Below, in pieces: positions 34,449 through 44,207 of a stretch of 64,000 nucleotides of DNA (its first letter is position 1; each line of letters begins with the position of its first letter). The stretch covers positions 1-64,000 of the forward strand of contig CAZTCX010000003.1 in the NCBI GenBank assembly GCA_964612515.1. The letters run 5' to 3'. The position numbers were made by a program, and so were the translations under genes. Under the pieces are notes generated by a model. The model was not told the origin of the DNA. It did no database searches and was given only the letters and a program-made list of their open reading frames with translations. Origin of the DNA: SABY01 sp964612515 (lineage in GTDB: Bacteria > Bacteroidota > Bacteroidia > Bacteroidales > 4484-276).

Positions 34449-35420
34449 ATGAATAAAAAGCTACGGATCGTTTTTATGGGCACGCCGGAATTTGCGGTAG
34501 CTTCGCTGGAAGCCTTGCTGGCGGCTGGCTTTGAAATAGCGGCAGTAGTTACAGCACCCGACAAGCCCGCAGGACGTGGCAAAAAAATGATGCAGTCGGC
34601 AGTAAAAATTGCAGCATTAAAGCACGGGCTCACGGTGCTACAACCCGAAAGACTCAAAGCTCCCGAATTTGTGGAAACATTCAGAGCATTGCGTGCCGAT
34701 CTTGGCGTGGTGGTAGCTTTCCGCATGCTGCCGGAAGTAATCTGGGCCATGCCACGGCTGGGAACCATTAACCTGCATGCTTCGCTCCTGCCCGATTACA
34801 GAGGTGCAGCACCCATCAATCACGCCATCATTAATGGCGAAACGGAAACGGGTATCACTACTTTTTTCCTTCAGCATGAGATTGATACCGGCGACATTAT
34901 TTTTAGTGAGAAAATGCCGATAGGACCTACCGAAACTGCTGGTGAGCTTCACGACCGGCTAATGCATGCAGGAGCAACGTTGGTGGTGAGGAGTGCCGAA
35001 GCCATCAGTCAGGGGGATTTCATAAAACAAAGCCAGCAATGGCCAGCACAAATGAATCGGCTACCTCACCAGGCCCCCAAAATCTTTAAAGAAGATACCC
35101 GGATCAACTGGGAAAATCCGGTAAAAAAAATATACGATAAAATAAGAGGGCTAAGTCCCTACCCCACTGCCACCGCGACTTTCAGAAGTCCGGAGGGATT
35201 GATATTTCCTGTTAAAATATACAGCGCAACTTACGAAACCTCCCCTACCACAAGAGCTGCAGGAAGTATCGCCACCGACTCCAAAACGTATTTGAGGATA
35301 TATGCTGAAGATGGCTTTTTGGAGATACTCGAGCTTCAAATGGCTAGCAAGTCGAGGATGAGCGCCAGAGACTTTCTCAACGGATTTGAAATTACGAATG
35401 ACTGGAAAGCGATGTCATAA
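34449..35420 (+). CDS. fmt: Methionyl-tRNA formyltransferase
   Basis: A 323-residue enzyme that formylates initiator Met-tRNA with 10-formyl-THF. The active residues N108, H110 and D146 (in INLHASLLPDYRG and EIDTGDI) fall at the same numbers as in E. coli Fmt. The C-terminal domain (about 205-323) is the tRNA-binding OB-like fold. The ATG at 34449 directly follows the preceding terminator, so the leader is very short or the promoter overlaps the terminator. The usual partner def is not adjacent. The call is firm. Confidence 0.97.
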   Translation: MNKKLRIVFMGTPEFAVASLEALLAAGFEIAAVVTAPDKPAGRGKKMMQSAVKIAALKHGLTVLQPERLKAPEFVETFRALRADLGVVVAFRMLPEVIWAMPRLGTINLHASLLPDYRGAAPINHAIINGETETGITTFFLQHEIDTGDIIFSEKMPIGPTETAGELHDRLMHAGATLVVRSAEAISQGDFIKQSQQWPAQMNRLPHQAPKIFKEDTRINWENPVKKIYDKIRGLSPYPTATATFRSPEGLIFPVKIYSATYETSPTTRAAGSIATDSKTYLRIYAEDGFLEILELQMASKSRMSARDFLNGFEITNDWKAMS

Positions 35421-35528
35421 GCACCGAATAACGCTGTATCCCTCTGAAATTAAGGATTTTTAACGTGCTTTATTAACAAAACCGCTAATTTATTAACAAA
35501 AAAATATTTTTTAACAGGTATAACTTGC

Positions 35529-35554
35529 TACTTTTGCGGTTTGACTTATATTTG
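35529..35554 (+). promoter_or_regulatory. Two -7 boxes of the HU gene
   Basis: TACTTTTG at 35529-35536 and TATATTTG at 35547-35554 both fit TAnnTTTG, 18 bases apart, suggesting two overlapping starts for a highly expressed gene. Confidence 0.5.
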
Positions 35555-35597
35555 TATTCGATTTGAAAATTTATTGTTAATCAAATTTTTTTATACC

Positions 35598-35870
35598 ATG
35601 AACAAAGCAGAATTAATTGATGCAATGGCCAGTGAGGCTAACATCACCAAAGCAGAAGCAAAAAAAGCACTTGATGCTTTTGTAAAAACCACAGGCGAAG
35701 CCCTGGCCAAAGGCGACAGAGTTGCATTGGTAGGCTTCGGGTCGTTTAGCGTTGCTACGCGCGCTGCACGTACCGGCCGTAATCCACAAACCGGAAAAGA
35801 ACTGAAAATTGCTGCCAAGAAGGTCGTAAAATTCAAAGCCGGATCAGAACTAGCCGATACCGTTGCTTAA
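35598..35870 (+). CDS. HU-family DNA-binding protein
   Basis: A 90-residue nucleoid protein. It has the HU helices (MNKAELIDAMA, AKKALDAF), the GFGSF turn, and the arm RxGRNPQTG that ends in the DNA-intercalating proline. Length is standard. The ATG at 35598 is the family start; an in-frame ATG at 35541 would add 19 residues and lies beside the -7 boxes. A terminator follows. Role: DNA bending and compaction. Confidence 0.96.
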   Translation: MNKAELIDAMASEANITKAEAKKALDAFVKTTGEALAKGDRVALVGFGSFSVATRAARTGRNPQTGKELKIAAKKVVKFKAGSELADTVA

Positions 35871-35892
35871 GCTAAGCATGAAAACAAGAAAG

Positions 35893-35921
35893 CCCTGGGA
35901 GATTTCCCGGGGTTTTTTTTT
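35893..35921 (+). terminator. Terminator of the HU gene
   Basis: CCCTGGGA and TCCCGGGG form a stem with one G-T pair, followed by T9. It also sits at the 3' end of the convergent glycosylase gene. Confidence 0.85.
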
Positions 35922-35924
35922 GTT

Positions 35925-36536
35925 TTATTCTACCACAAAGCGATAGGGCAATGCAGCATCAGCACCCGCATACTCCACACCAATGCGAGGCGTAGCCTTG
36001 ATTGTATCCTTCGGAAAAGCAATCTGATGATCTTCTATAAACACCTTCCCATCCTTATCAGTAAGCGATAAACCTGAATGGGAATAGTGGATACCTAAAA
36101 GTTTAGAAACATTTCCGGGGCCAATACCAAAGGTCTTGCTTGGGCGCTCTCGACCTGCCCGTTTCAGCATGATCTCTTCACCTTCTAACGGACGAATGGC
36201 ACGGATCAGCACGGCATTTGGAACTCCGATAACATTTGTCACCACGTTGAAGAGCGAATGAATGCCATAGCAGAGATACACGTACGCATATCCCCCTGCG
36301 CCATACATAATCTCGGTACGCGCCGTGCGACGGTCGTTCCAGGCATGGGATGCACGATCGATAATTCCGGCATAAGCTTCTGTTTCGGTGATGATACCTG
36401 CAGTACGTTGCCCGTCAAAATTCGTAACCAGTACTTTCCCAATAAGTTCATAAGAAATCGCAACCACATCCGGGCGTAGGTAAAAATCGCTGCTGAGAAT
36501 CGTTGGAGTATCTGAAGGTTGAAACTTTTGAAGCAT
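35925..36536 (-). CDS. DNA-3-methyladenine glycosylase (AAG/MPG family)
   Basis: A 203-residue base-excision repair enzyme that removes alkylated purines. Signatures: ITETEAYAG with the catalytic Glu, DRASHAW, the YVYLCYGIHSLFNVVT core with the intercalating Tyr, and RAIRPLEG. I start at the ATG at 36536, four bases after the stop of the glycosyltransferase gene, giving the usual family length; in-frame ATGs at 36557 and 36620 would overlap that gene. It is the last gene of a three-gene run with the glycosyltransferase and the cysteate synthase-like gene. Confidence 0.94.
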   Translation of the reverse strand: MLQKFQPSDTPTILSSDFYLRPDVVAISYELIGKVLVTNFDGQRTAGIITETEAYAGIIDRASHAWNDRRTARTEIMYGAGGYAYVYLCYGIHSLFNVVTNVIGVPNAVLIRAIRPLEGEEIMLKRAGRERPSKTFGIGPGNVSKLLGIHYSHSGLSLTDKDGKVFIEDHQIAFPKDTIKATPRIGVEYAGADAALPYRFVVE

Positions 36537-36540
36537 ATCG

Positions 36541-37290
36541 TTAAGTTTTGGGTGCATAAAGCCGCGCACGAATGATGCCTTTCCGATGTAAATAGTGGAG
36601 CATTGAAGTTTGAAGGACACCTAAGCCATACTTGATGCTGCGCTGGAAATTGATACTTGATGCATCATCGAAATATTTTGTGGGGCAAGTTATTTCGCCT
36701 ATTTCGTAACCCAGCATAAAAATCTGAGATAGCATCTGATTATCAAAAACAAAGTCATCTGAGTTGTTTTCAAAATTGACACTTTGAAGTACTTCCCGGG
36801 AAAATGCGCGGTAGCCGGAATGATATTCTGAGAGCTTGCGATCGAGCAGGATGTTTTGCACAAATGTCAGCAGGCGGTTGGCAACATATTTATAAAATGG
36901 CATTCCTCCTTTTAACGCACCACGGCCGAGGATACGGGAGCCCATTACCACCGGATAAATGTTGTTGGCGATTACATACACCATCGAAGGGATAAGGCGC
37001 GGAGTGTACTGATAGTCGGGGTGCAGCATCACCACAATGTCGGCTCCAAGTTCGAGTGCCTTTTTATAACAGGATTTCTGATTTCCGCCGTAGCCAGTAT
37101 TGGCGGGATGTATCACGATGTGTCGGATACCAATGCGCTGTGCCACTTCCACAGTATCATCGGGACTGTGGTCATCCACTATCACCACCTCATCCACGAT
37201 ATCATGAGGAATTTCGCGGTACGTGTTTTCAAGTGTTTTGCCGGCTTTGTAAGCTGGCAGTACTACAACTACTTTTTTATTATTAATCAT
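36541..37290 (-). CDS. Family 2 glycosyltransferase (dolichol-phosphate mannosyltransferase-like)
   Basis: A 249-residue GT-A enzyme: nucleotide-binding start VVVVLPAYKAGKTLENT, EVVIVDDHSPDDT with the first Asp pair, and HPDYQY as the DxD-like metal site. SGYRAFSREVL is typical of polyprenol-phosphate sugar transferases. It lacks C-terminal membrane helices, so it acts at the cytoplasmic face, transferring a sugar from a nucleotide donor to a lipid carrier. It lies 27 bases after the cysteate synthase-like gene and four bases before the glycosylase gene. The sugar cannot be read from the sequence. Confidence 0.9.
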   Translation of the reverse strand: MINNKKVVVVLPAYKAGKTLENTYREIPHDIVDEVVIVDDHSPDDTVEVAQRIGIRHIVIHPANTGYGGNQKSCYKKALELGADIVVMLHPDYQYTPRLIPSMVYVIANNIYPVVMGSRILGRGALKGGMPFYKYVANRLLTFVQNILLDRKLSEYHSGYRAFSREVLQSVNFENNSDDFVFDNQMLSQIFMLGYEIGEITCPTKYFDDASSINFQRSIKYGLGVLQTSMLHYLHRKGIIRARLYAPKT

Positions 37291-37317
37291 TGCTAAAAAT
37301 GAATGACTGAACCCAAG

Positions 37318-38646
37318 CTATTTTATGTTTGCTGCTGCCGAAACAGCCTCCTTAGCAAATAATTCCTGTAGCTTGCTTTTAACTTCTTCAAAATCCGGAT
37401 CAATATCAAAGATAAGTTCAGGCTCGAGATAATACAATTTATTCTCCTTTTTGAAACGTTCCTCGCCCCCTCCTGTAATGTTGATCATGATCAGTGCATC
37501 GGGTGCTACCGTTTTATTATTTACAGCTTCTATCAATGAAGCCACGGCCACCGCTGCTGCAGGATGCAGGTCGATACCTTCGAGGTTTTCAAATAAAGCT
37601 GAGGCCTGACGTGCCTGCCGGTTATCGACGGTGAGCACGTCGCCCTGTGTATCTTTGAGGGCATCATACAATCCGCCTGCAAGACCATAAGGTGGCTTGC
37701 GGTTGCTGAGTACTTTAGCGTCAATCTGATCTGCCTGTGCACGCGCCACGGCAACACTGGTAAAAGAAAGCTCACGCGAATCAGCTTTCCAGGCATGATA
37801 AAGCGGGATAAAAGGTTCGTTTTGCGAGACCATCAATCGCATCTTATTACTACCAAAGCGACCGTCGTCGATCAGTCGCATGTTTGCCTCCCACGCAGCT
37901 ATGGCTCCGGTACCACTTCCTACCGCCTGGAAATAAAAATCAGGAATACGTCCAATAGTAGTAACAGCTGAGAGTACAGTAGTTCCCATTCCATCACGAC
38001 GCGCTACGTTTTTGGCTCCTCCTTCCATAATAAAGTTATCAACTTGACAAGCCAGGTTTGAAAGATGTATCGCATCGAAATAGTCGCTACCTTTCTGTGA
38101 AGCTATCAGTTTAACGCAATCGCTGATGGGTTCGTCGAACCACAAAACTTCCACCCGATCTTCAGGAACGCAAAGCAGCAAAGGAATTTTGTTGTCGGAA
38201 CAGACGCGGGCAAACGCACGGGCAGTGTTGCCCGCCGAAGCTACCACCAGCACTTTTCCACTTTGGTGATCGAGGCGACCGCAAACCGCGTAAGCTTCAG
38301 TTTCCTTGAAGGAGCAGGTGCGCATTCCGGCGCCCTTCTCCGGCCAATAGCCGCTAAAGGTCACCCAAAGGTTGGTGAGTCCCAGATGCCTGGCCAGATG
38401 CTCACTCCGATAGGTAACGGGCGCCGATGAACCTTTGAGGTATTCATGCACCGGCAGCCAGTCCGCGAATTGATAAAGCCCGAGGCTTTCATCTTTTAGC
38501 GTAAGCTGACGCGCCTCGTATATGGTGCGCAACAATCCCGGTTTGTCCGATTGCTCATCTTCGAGTATCCAGCCAGTGTCTTCGAAAATTCGTCCTGTGA
38601 CAAGTGATTGCAACTGGTAGTGGGGTGCGTGGAAATTTTGCTTCAT
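37318..38646 (-). CDS. PLP-dependent threonine synthase-like enzyme, probable cysteate synthase
   Basis: A 442-residue fold-type II PLP enzyme. The lysine that binds PLP is K114 in CSFKETEA; SAGNTARAFA binds the substrate carboxylate and NITGGGEERF the PLP phosphate. The closest type I recognise is the cysteate synthase group, which joins sulfite and O-phosphoserine. In Bacteroidota the corresponding enzyme starts sulfonolipid (capnine) synthesis. Ordinary threonine synthase has a different N-terminus and GNFGN-type motif. The acyltransferase and reductase genes of the pathway are not in this window. The gene heads a run with the glycosyltransferase and the glycosylase. Confidence 0.8.
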   Translation of the reverse strand: MKQNFHAPHYQLQSLVTGRIFEDTGWILEDEQSDKPGLLRTIYEARQLTLKDESLGLYQFADWLPVHEYLKGSSAPVTYRSEHLARHLGLTNLWVTFSGYWPEKGAGMRTCSFKETEAYAVCGRLDHQSGKVLVVASAGNTARAFARVCSDNKIPLLLCVPEDRVEVLWFDEPISDCVKLIASQKGSDYFDAIHLSNLACQVDNFIMEGGAKNVARRDGMGTTVLSAVTTIGRIPDFYFQAVGSGTGAIAAWEANMRLIDDGRFGSNKMRLMVSQNEPFIPLYHAWKADSRELSFTSVAVARAQADQIDAKVLSNRKPPYGLAGGLYDALKDTQGDVLTVDNRQARQASALFENLEGIDLHPAAAVAVASLIEAVNNKTVAPDALIMINITGGGEERFKKENKLYYLEPELIFDIDPDFEEVKSKLQELFAKEAVSAAANIK

Positions 38647-38702
38647 TTGTTTTTATGTATGATAACAATAATTTAAAGGCGACAAAGGTAGTTTAAAAGC
38701 AC

Positions 38703-38736
38703 AAAAAAACCTGCCCATATTTCTACAGGCAGGTTT
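38703..38736 (-). terminator. Terminator of the 1646-residue secreted protein gene
   Basis: On the minus strand AAACCTGCC and GGCAGGTTT form a 9-bp stem followed by a long T-run (AAAAAAA on the plus strand). It lies 42 bases after the stop. Confidence 0.9.
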
Positions 38737-38777
38737 TCTGAGGGTAAGGATGATGTCATCCAGCCCTTAAAGAATTG

Positions 38778-41700
38778 CTATCTCACAACCAACTTCACAG
38801 TTTTGGTTCCCTGATCACTCACCAGTTTTACAAAGTAAAGGCCTGATGGCTGTGAACTAAGGTCGAGCTGATGTGCTGCTTCGATAGAGATATTGCTGAT
38901 GATCTGTCCCTGCGTATTGGTTACCATCACCTTGGTGGTACTTGTGATACCGTCGATGGTGATGATGCCTGTGGTAGGATTGGGATAAACAGCAAAAGTA
39001 GTAGTCGTTACATCGCCAATAGAAGTAGCGCCGGCTTTGAACGAATCGATCATGGTAAGACCATTGATGACATAGGTTCCACTATAATCTGGCATGCTGC
39101 GACTGTAAGCAGGCTGCACGTCGATGGTTTCGTTGTCTCTAAAGATTTTCACCAGCAGAGTTTCACCTTCCAACATGCCATCGGTGGCAATGGTGGTGGG
39201 ATCGTCAGCGTAAGCTGCAAGAGCAAAGGCTTTGTTGTCGCCATTGTAAAGAACCATACCTGTACATTGTCCGTCGGCATTAAAAACACCAACAACATCT
39301 CCCGGAAGCAGCTCAGCAGCAGCTTCAGCAGAGATACCGATGATGTGAACATCGCCAGTGTAATTAACGTCGTTCCAGGTGGTGTAATTCACACGGGAAG
39401 CTGGCTTATTGAAAACTAAACTACTGGATTTGGCAACATTGAAGTCGAGGGTAGCCGGAGCGCTGAATCTAACCAGATATCCGTAGCCGGGGATGAGTTC
39501 CTCGAGGGTGTAAATGCCTCCGTAAGGCCAATAGATGGTTCCATCCAGACCAAAGGCAAACTCTACAGGCTGACCGCCGAAAACGGTAGTGGCAAGAATT
39601 GGATTCTGGCTAAGAACCGGGACAATATAGGTTCCGGTGTTAGAGCTAACAATCTTGTCTTCTACCGGATTACCATAGAATGCCAGAGCAGCGTCAGCAG
39701 CCATTTTGAGTTTATAACCCTGATAGGTGTCGTACTCGCCAATGGTGTTGATGTTGAATTCGGGCCAGAAGATTCCTGTTTTACCAAGCATAATCACCAT
39801 GTCGTCAGCAATGTCAGCCATTACTTCGTCCACGCTCATTTTTGCATTCATGCCAATGTAAGTTGAAATGTAACCCCATTGTCCGGGCTCTGGAATCATG
39901 ATTTTCTGTCCGGACTGATCCGTAACTTCAAAATGTACCAGAACTGATTCAACAAAAATTCCATTAGCACCAGTGATGATCACTTCCGATTCGTAAACTC
40001 CGGGAGCTATGGCATCAGCATCAAGTGTGAGAATGATGGTTTCGGTTCCTGGCATTAGATTGCCTGAAGTCTTACTGAGAGACATGGCTGCGTTAGCCGG
40101 AACGATTTGAGTATTCCAACCAATACCACCTAGGCCAAAGTTTTTAATATCAATATCATAGTTGATGGATTCACCAGCAAATAGGATATCGTGAATAGAT
40201 TCGGGCTGTACTTCAAAGAGTTTGTTGGTAACAATGATATTGTCGATCAGCCACCAATTGATATTAAAAGTACTCTCCCCCTCAGCTCTGAAACCAATCT
40301 GGAATAAGCCACCGGCTACCAGATCACTGATGTCGTAGGTATTCGTTTGCCATGGGATACTGCCCCAATAGTTATCAAACGCTCCCACGACATGCCATGC
40401 CGTGCCATCGTACACTTCAAATTGCATTGTCTCCAAATAATCCCAGTCATAATTGTTAAGCAAAAGGTCAAACTGCACATAAACTTTTGTTTCGTTCGTG
40501 GCATCAATAAAATGACTCTTTAGCAGCATGTTATAATTGATAGCTTCAGGATCCCAATAGAATATAGCAGAGGGGCCAGGATTTCCATCCAGATACAAAG
40601 CCCAGTTGCTTGGACTTGTACGCGTCCATTTTTGTGTGCCGTAGGAACCACTTGACCAGGTTTCGGTGAAGGGCATCGTATAGGGAACTTCCGGAACCAT
40701 TTGTACAGCAAGCTGAACGGTTCCCAGAGTTTGCAGAGTTTGCAGTGGTGTACTCAAGGTTACGTAGCCATACTTTTCGTAAACGATGTTATAAATACCG
40801 GATTCAAACTCAAAAGTCCAGGAGCCGTCTGCGGCAGTAGTCACATCGAAAGTGAGGCCAGCGTGAGGCAAGATCTCTGTCAGTTTTACTGTTACATCTC
40901 CCAAAGGTAATCCGGTAACGGCTTCTGTAACCATGCCTTCAAAAATACCGGTAAAAGGAGTGGTGAAATACCAGGGAATACATTGTTCAGGAGCACCAGC
41001 ATTGTTGTACGGGAAAATGAGCCAAACGTAGTCTTTGCCCCAGCCCCATCCGCCAGCGGGCAGATATTCGGTAACAAGGCCAATATCGTCACCATTTTCC
41101 TGATCATCAACTAGCCAAATATCGTCGGTTATGTTGTAAAGCAACAATCTGTATCCGGTTGCCGGAGCAGAACCTACAGGCAATTCCCATTGCAGTGGTT
41201 CATAAGGCAGCACACCACCAAGGTTGTCGGGTGGGAAAACCAACTCGGAACAATCAGGAGGAGGAATGGGTGCAAGGGTTGCATTTTGGACAGTGGTCAT
41301 TCCACTTTCGACAAGAATTCCTGAAATAGTGGTTTGGTAGTAATCGGGCAGATCGAAAGTCAATTCATACATTCCTAAATCCAACTCCAGCGAATAGTTG
41401 CCCAAAGCATCTGTTACATCTGCAACACCACCAGGCATAGCAGTGACAGTAACACCCGCAAGCGGATCACCTGTTGCAGCATTGGTGACTAAACCAGTGA
41501 TGTAACCTGGGGCGGGAGCTTCTTCTATCGAGATGTCATCAATAGAAATATACCAGGGAGAAGAAGTTAAACTGGCTTTAATTCCGATGTAGTAAATTCC
41601 ATCAGCAGCAGGTGTAAACACACCCAAAAGTTGCTGGTAATCACCGTTTACAATAATGGTTTCGGCTATAATTGGATTAACCATAGCTGCGGCATTGGCG

Positions 41701-43718
41701 GCATCGCCATAACTCACCGTAAGCGCAGCTCCTGTTGTAGCATCCTGGCGGGCAAACATCGAGAAAGCATATTTAACGCCACCTGTGAGCTGCACTCCTG
41801 TGAACATCCAACGTGTGTTTGAATACTGTAAGAAAGCATTCCAACCACCGGTTTTGGGCGCACGATTGTAGGTAGTCAGGGTATTATTGGCCGTCCAGTT
41901 ACCAGCTCCTAAAACTGCCTGCTGCGTCCATTCTTTAACTGGCAGATTATGGGTATTGCCCACTTCAAATCCTTCGAAGAAAGGAATCCCGTTTACAGTT
42001 TTGAAAATGAAAGGTCCGCTCCAAGTACTTAGATCTTCGGCATTACAATCGGCCTGCACATAATAAGCATAAAAAGTGCCGGGTGACAAACCGTTAATCT
42101 GATAAGGATTGTCGACGCCAATAGCTGTAGGAACCCCAGTTGGTGCAAAGCCAGCCGGACCTACTTCGATATTCCATGAGGTTGCCGTTCCGTTTTCTGT
42201 CCAACCCAGCATTGCACTGGTGGTGGTAATGTCGGTTGCGGTAAGCGCAGATGGTGCTATACATGCGGGGGGAAGTTCCATCGAAAAGTCATCGATAAAC
42301 ATATTATTCCCGTAAGCAGAAACCCCTTGTATGATAACATAAAAAATTCCTTTACCACTATTGGTAATGTTAAAAGTATATTCGTACCATCCCGCTCCCG
42401 TTTCGGCCGGTGCAAGGGTCATATTACGATTTATAGTTCCCAGTAAAGTAGCACCCGTGACATTTGCAGCCGTATTGGTGTAAACTTCTACTTTGTCGGC
42501 ATTGCTTGGATAGCCTGCATCCCGATACATCCAAAGTTTGGCTTGCACGATAGGATCAGCCACATTCACGGGTGGGCTGATAAGTGCACCTGTGGTTCCT
42601 CCGGTTAAACTAAAACAATTATACCGTGCCATGGCTGCGCCGCTATGCGGTGAACAGGTAGGGTAAGTCCCTGCTGTTTGTCTGTCCCAAATTCCGGGTG
42701 TACCGCTGCCAGCTACTTTAATATTTGTCCATCCTGTTGGAGGAAAAGTAGTCGCATCAAAACTTTCTGCATAGGGTAAAACTGTAATGGAAGGATCGGC
42801 CATAGTTGTAAAACTCCATACCGAACAGCCTGTAGCAGAACCCACTACATTATAAGCTACAATCTGCCAATAATAGGTGGTGCTGTAAGCAAATGGAGAT
42901 GCAGGAGTAAACGTGGTTACATTGCCTACATCCGTTCCATTAACAATATTGGTGGGAGGATTATCAGTACCTAAAAACAACGTGTAGCCTGTTGGCAATC
43001 CGCCGCCCGAAGCCCATTGCAGTTGCTGTGCTATGTTTACAGCCACTGCTGCATTGGCAGGTGAAGTTATCAAAGCACAGTTAGGTGGAAGCGTTGGGAC
43101 ATATGCAGCCATTTCAAACTGCACCTGCGATAATGTGGTGGTGAGAGAATAGGCTGTAGGTGGTGACGCCGGATCAGGGTTGGTACCGTCGGCGCGGTAA
43201 TAGATGGCTCGGTTAGTAGTGGCAGTATATGATCGCCAGGCCGCTGAGCATGAGTACCCGGCTGCATTTTCATCTACAGCTACCACCAGGTTGCCTCCGG
43301 TGTAATCGAAAGCAACCGGAAGGGTAAATTCAAGCCATGTACCTGCAACTTGTGCCGGAATAGTTCCTGAAAAGACCTGGGTAAGCCCACTCAACGGCAC
43401 CCAGTCGGTAGTACTCGCAAAGACACTCTTTGCGGTATTGCCCAGGTATATAGTCCAGTTGTTCCAAGCGGTTAAGGTTGTGCCTCCTGATGCATAAAAA
43501 AACCTGATTTTTGTGATGGGACCAGAACCTCCTCCTCCATCTCCTATCTCACTTGCTAAATAAATTTGCTGTGAATAGGAAAAGTCATAACATGATAAAA
43601 CAGGAACATTTGTATTGGTTGTAGTTCCTGTACCGATTTGCACAGTGACTGCCTGTGCCGTGAAAGCCCATAAAAACAAGGCAAACATTAAACTTAGCGT
43701 AATTGTAAATTTTTTCAT
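38778..43718 (-). CDS. Giant secreted multidomain protein with type IX sorting domain
   Basis: A 1646-residue exported protein. After a signal peptide (about 1-22, ending QAV) come a beta-sandwich, fibronectin III-like repeats (PPNCALITSPANAA, CIAPSALTATDI), adhesin-like jelly-roll domains, two carboxypeptidase-regulatory-like domains (GYITGLVTNAATGDPLAGV near 760 and GIFEGMVTEAVTGLPLGDV near 925), a further jelly roll, an ASPM-like beta domain, a 320-residue module shared with the protein at 44208, and a T9SS sorting domain (VYPNPTTG to the end). I see no peptidase or glycosidase motif, so adhesion or matrix building is likely. The ATG at 43718 is chosen because the signal begins there; one at 43766 adds 16 residues. 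Confidence 0.88.
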   Translation of the reverse strand: MKKFTITLSLMFALFLWAFTAQAVTVQIGTGTTTNTNVPVLSCYDFSYSQQIYLASEIGDGGGGSGPITKIRFFYASGGTTLTAWNNWTIYLGNTAKSVFASTTDWVPLSGLTQVFSGTIPAQVAGTWLEFTLPVAFDYTGGNLVVAVDENAAGYSCSAAWRSYTATTNRAIYYRADGTNPDPASPPTAYSLTTTLSQVQFEMAAYVPTLPPNCALITSPANAAVAVNIAQQLQWASGGGLPTGYTLFLGTDNPPTNIVNGTDVGNVTTFTPASPFAYSTTYYWQIVAYNVVGSATGCSVWSFTTMADPSITVLPYAESFDATTFPPTGWTNIKVAGSGTPGIWDRQTAGTYPTCSPHSGAAMARYNCFSLTGGTTGALISPPVNVADPIVQAKLWMYRDAGYPSNADKVEVYTNTAANVTGATLLGTINRNMTLAPAETGAGWYEYTFNITNSGKGIFYVIIQGVSAYGNNMFIDDFSMELPPACIAPSALTATDITTTSAMLGWTENGTATSWNIEVGPAGFAPTGVPTAIGVDNPYQINGLSPGTFYAYYVQADCNAEDLSTWSGPFIFKTVNGIPFFEGFEVGNTHNLPVKEWTQQAVLGAGNWTANNTLTTYNRAPKTGGWNAFLQYSNTRWMFTGVQLTGGVKYAFSMFARQDATTGAALTVSYGDAANAAAMVNPIIAETIIVNGDYQQLLGVFTPAADGIYYIGIKASLTSSPWYISIDDISIEEAPAPGYITGLVTNAATGDPLAGVTVTAMPGGVADVTDALGNYSLELDLGMYELTFDLPDYYQTTISGILVESGMTTVQNATLAPIPPPDCSELVFPPDNLGGVLPYEPLQWELPVGSAPATGYRLLLYNITDDIWLVDDQENGDDIGLVTEYLPAGGWGWGKDYVWLIFPYNNAGAPEQCIPWYFTTPFTGIFEGMVTEAVTGLPLGDVTVKLTEILPHAGLTFDVTTAADGSWTFEFESGIYNIVYEKYGYVTLSTPLQTLQTLGTVQLAVQMVPEVPYTMPFTETWSSGSYGTQKWTRTSPSNWALYLDGNPGPSAIFYWDPEAINYNMLLKSHFIDATNETKVYVQFDLLLNNYDWDYLETMQFEVYDGTAWHVVGAFDNYWGSIPWQTNTYDISDLVAGGLFQIGFRAEGESTFNINWWLIDNIIVTNKLFEVQPESIHDILFAGESINYDIDIKNFGLGGIGWNTQIVPANAAMSLSKTSGNLMPGTETIILTLDADAIAPGVYESEVIITGANGIFVESVLVHFEVTDQSGQKIMIPEPGQWGYISTYIGMNAKMSVDEVMADIADDMVIMLGKTGIFWPEFNINTIGEYDTYQGYKLKMAADAALAFYGNPVEDKIVSSNTGTYIVPVLSQNPILATTVFGGQPVEFAFGLDGTIYWPYGGIYTLEELIPGYGYLVRFSAPATLDFNVAKSSSLVFNKPASRVNYTTWNDVNYTGDVHIIGISAEAAAELLPGDVVGVFNADGQCTGMVLYNGDNKAFALAAYADDPTTIATDGMLEGETLLVKIFRDNETIDVQPAYSRSMPDYSGTYVINGLTMIDSFKAGATSIGDVTTTTFAVYPNPTTGIITIDGITSTTKVMVTNTQGQIISNISIEAAHQLDLSSQPSGLYFVKLVSDQGTKTVKLVVR

Positions 43719-44144
43719 AAAAGTTAGGTTTAAAATTAATACTTCATTGAAATTTTTTGATGTCATTGTTGTGATCTTCGAAGATCAATCATTTTTTTGA
43801 TAAAGGTTTGATCAAAGGAATTTTACCATAGGCTTGTCGTTGTTTTTGATTTTTAAATTGTTATCATTGAAAGTCAATTGTTTATTCAAACTATCATCTT
43901 TAAAAATTAGAGTAAAATGAAAAATGGCAGGTTTTGTCGCGAAATGAACAAGTCATGTCTGTGAAATTCTTAAAAGTCATCTTTGCAAATAATTTTCGTT
44001 CCTACTCAAAATCCATTTAAAGCCTACAATTATAGGAATATTTTCCGGTTGAATGGCAGCTTTTATCGATAAAAATTCATTATTGGAGAAGTATAGTTTC
44101 ATTCTAAATAGCAAATCTACTTAAACAGCTGATGGTCAGGCCAT
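43719..44144. other. Non-coding spacer with a 16-bp perfect palindrome
   Basis: About 425 AT-rich bases upstream of the giant protein gene. TGATCTTCGAAGATCA at 43772-43787 is a perfect palindrome located 54 bases before the ATG. It could be an operator or a leader hairpin. No convincing reading frame is present. Confidence 0.5.
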
Positions 44145-44178
44145 AAAACAACAAACCCGGACTTTGCCGGGTTTGTTG
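44145..44178 (-). terminator. Terminator of the alpha-toroid operon
   Basis: CAACAAACCCGG at 44149-44160 pairs perfectly with 44167-44178; on the minus strand TTTTATGG follows. It lies 30 bases past the stop of the last gene. Confidence 0.8.
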
Positions 44179-44207
44179 ATTACAAATAAAAAAATCACGA
44201 ATGGTGA

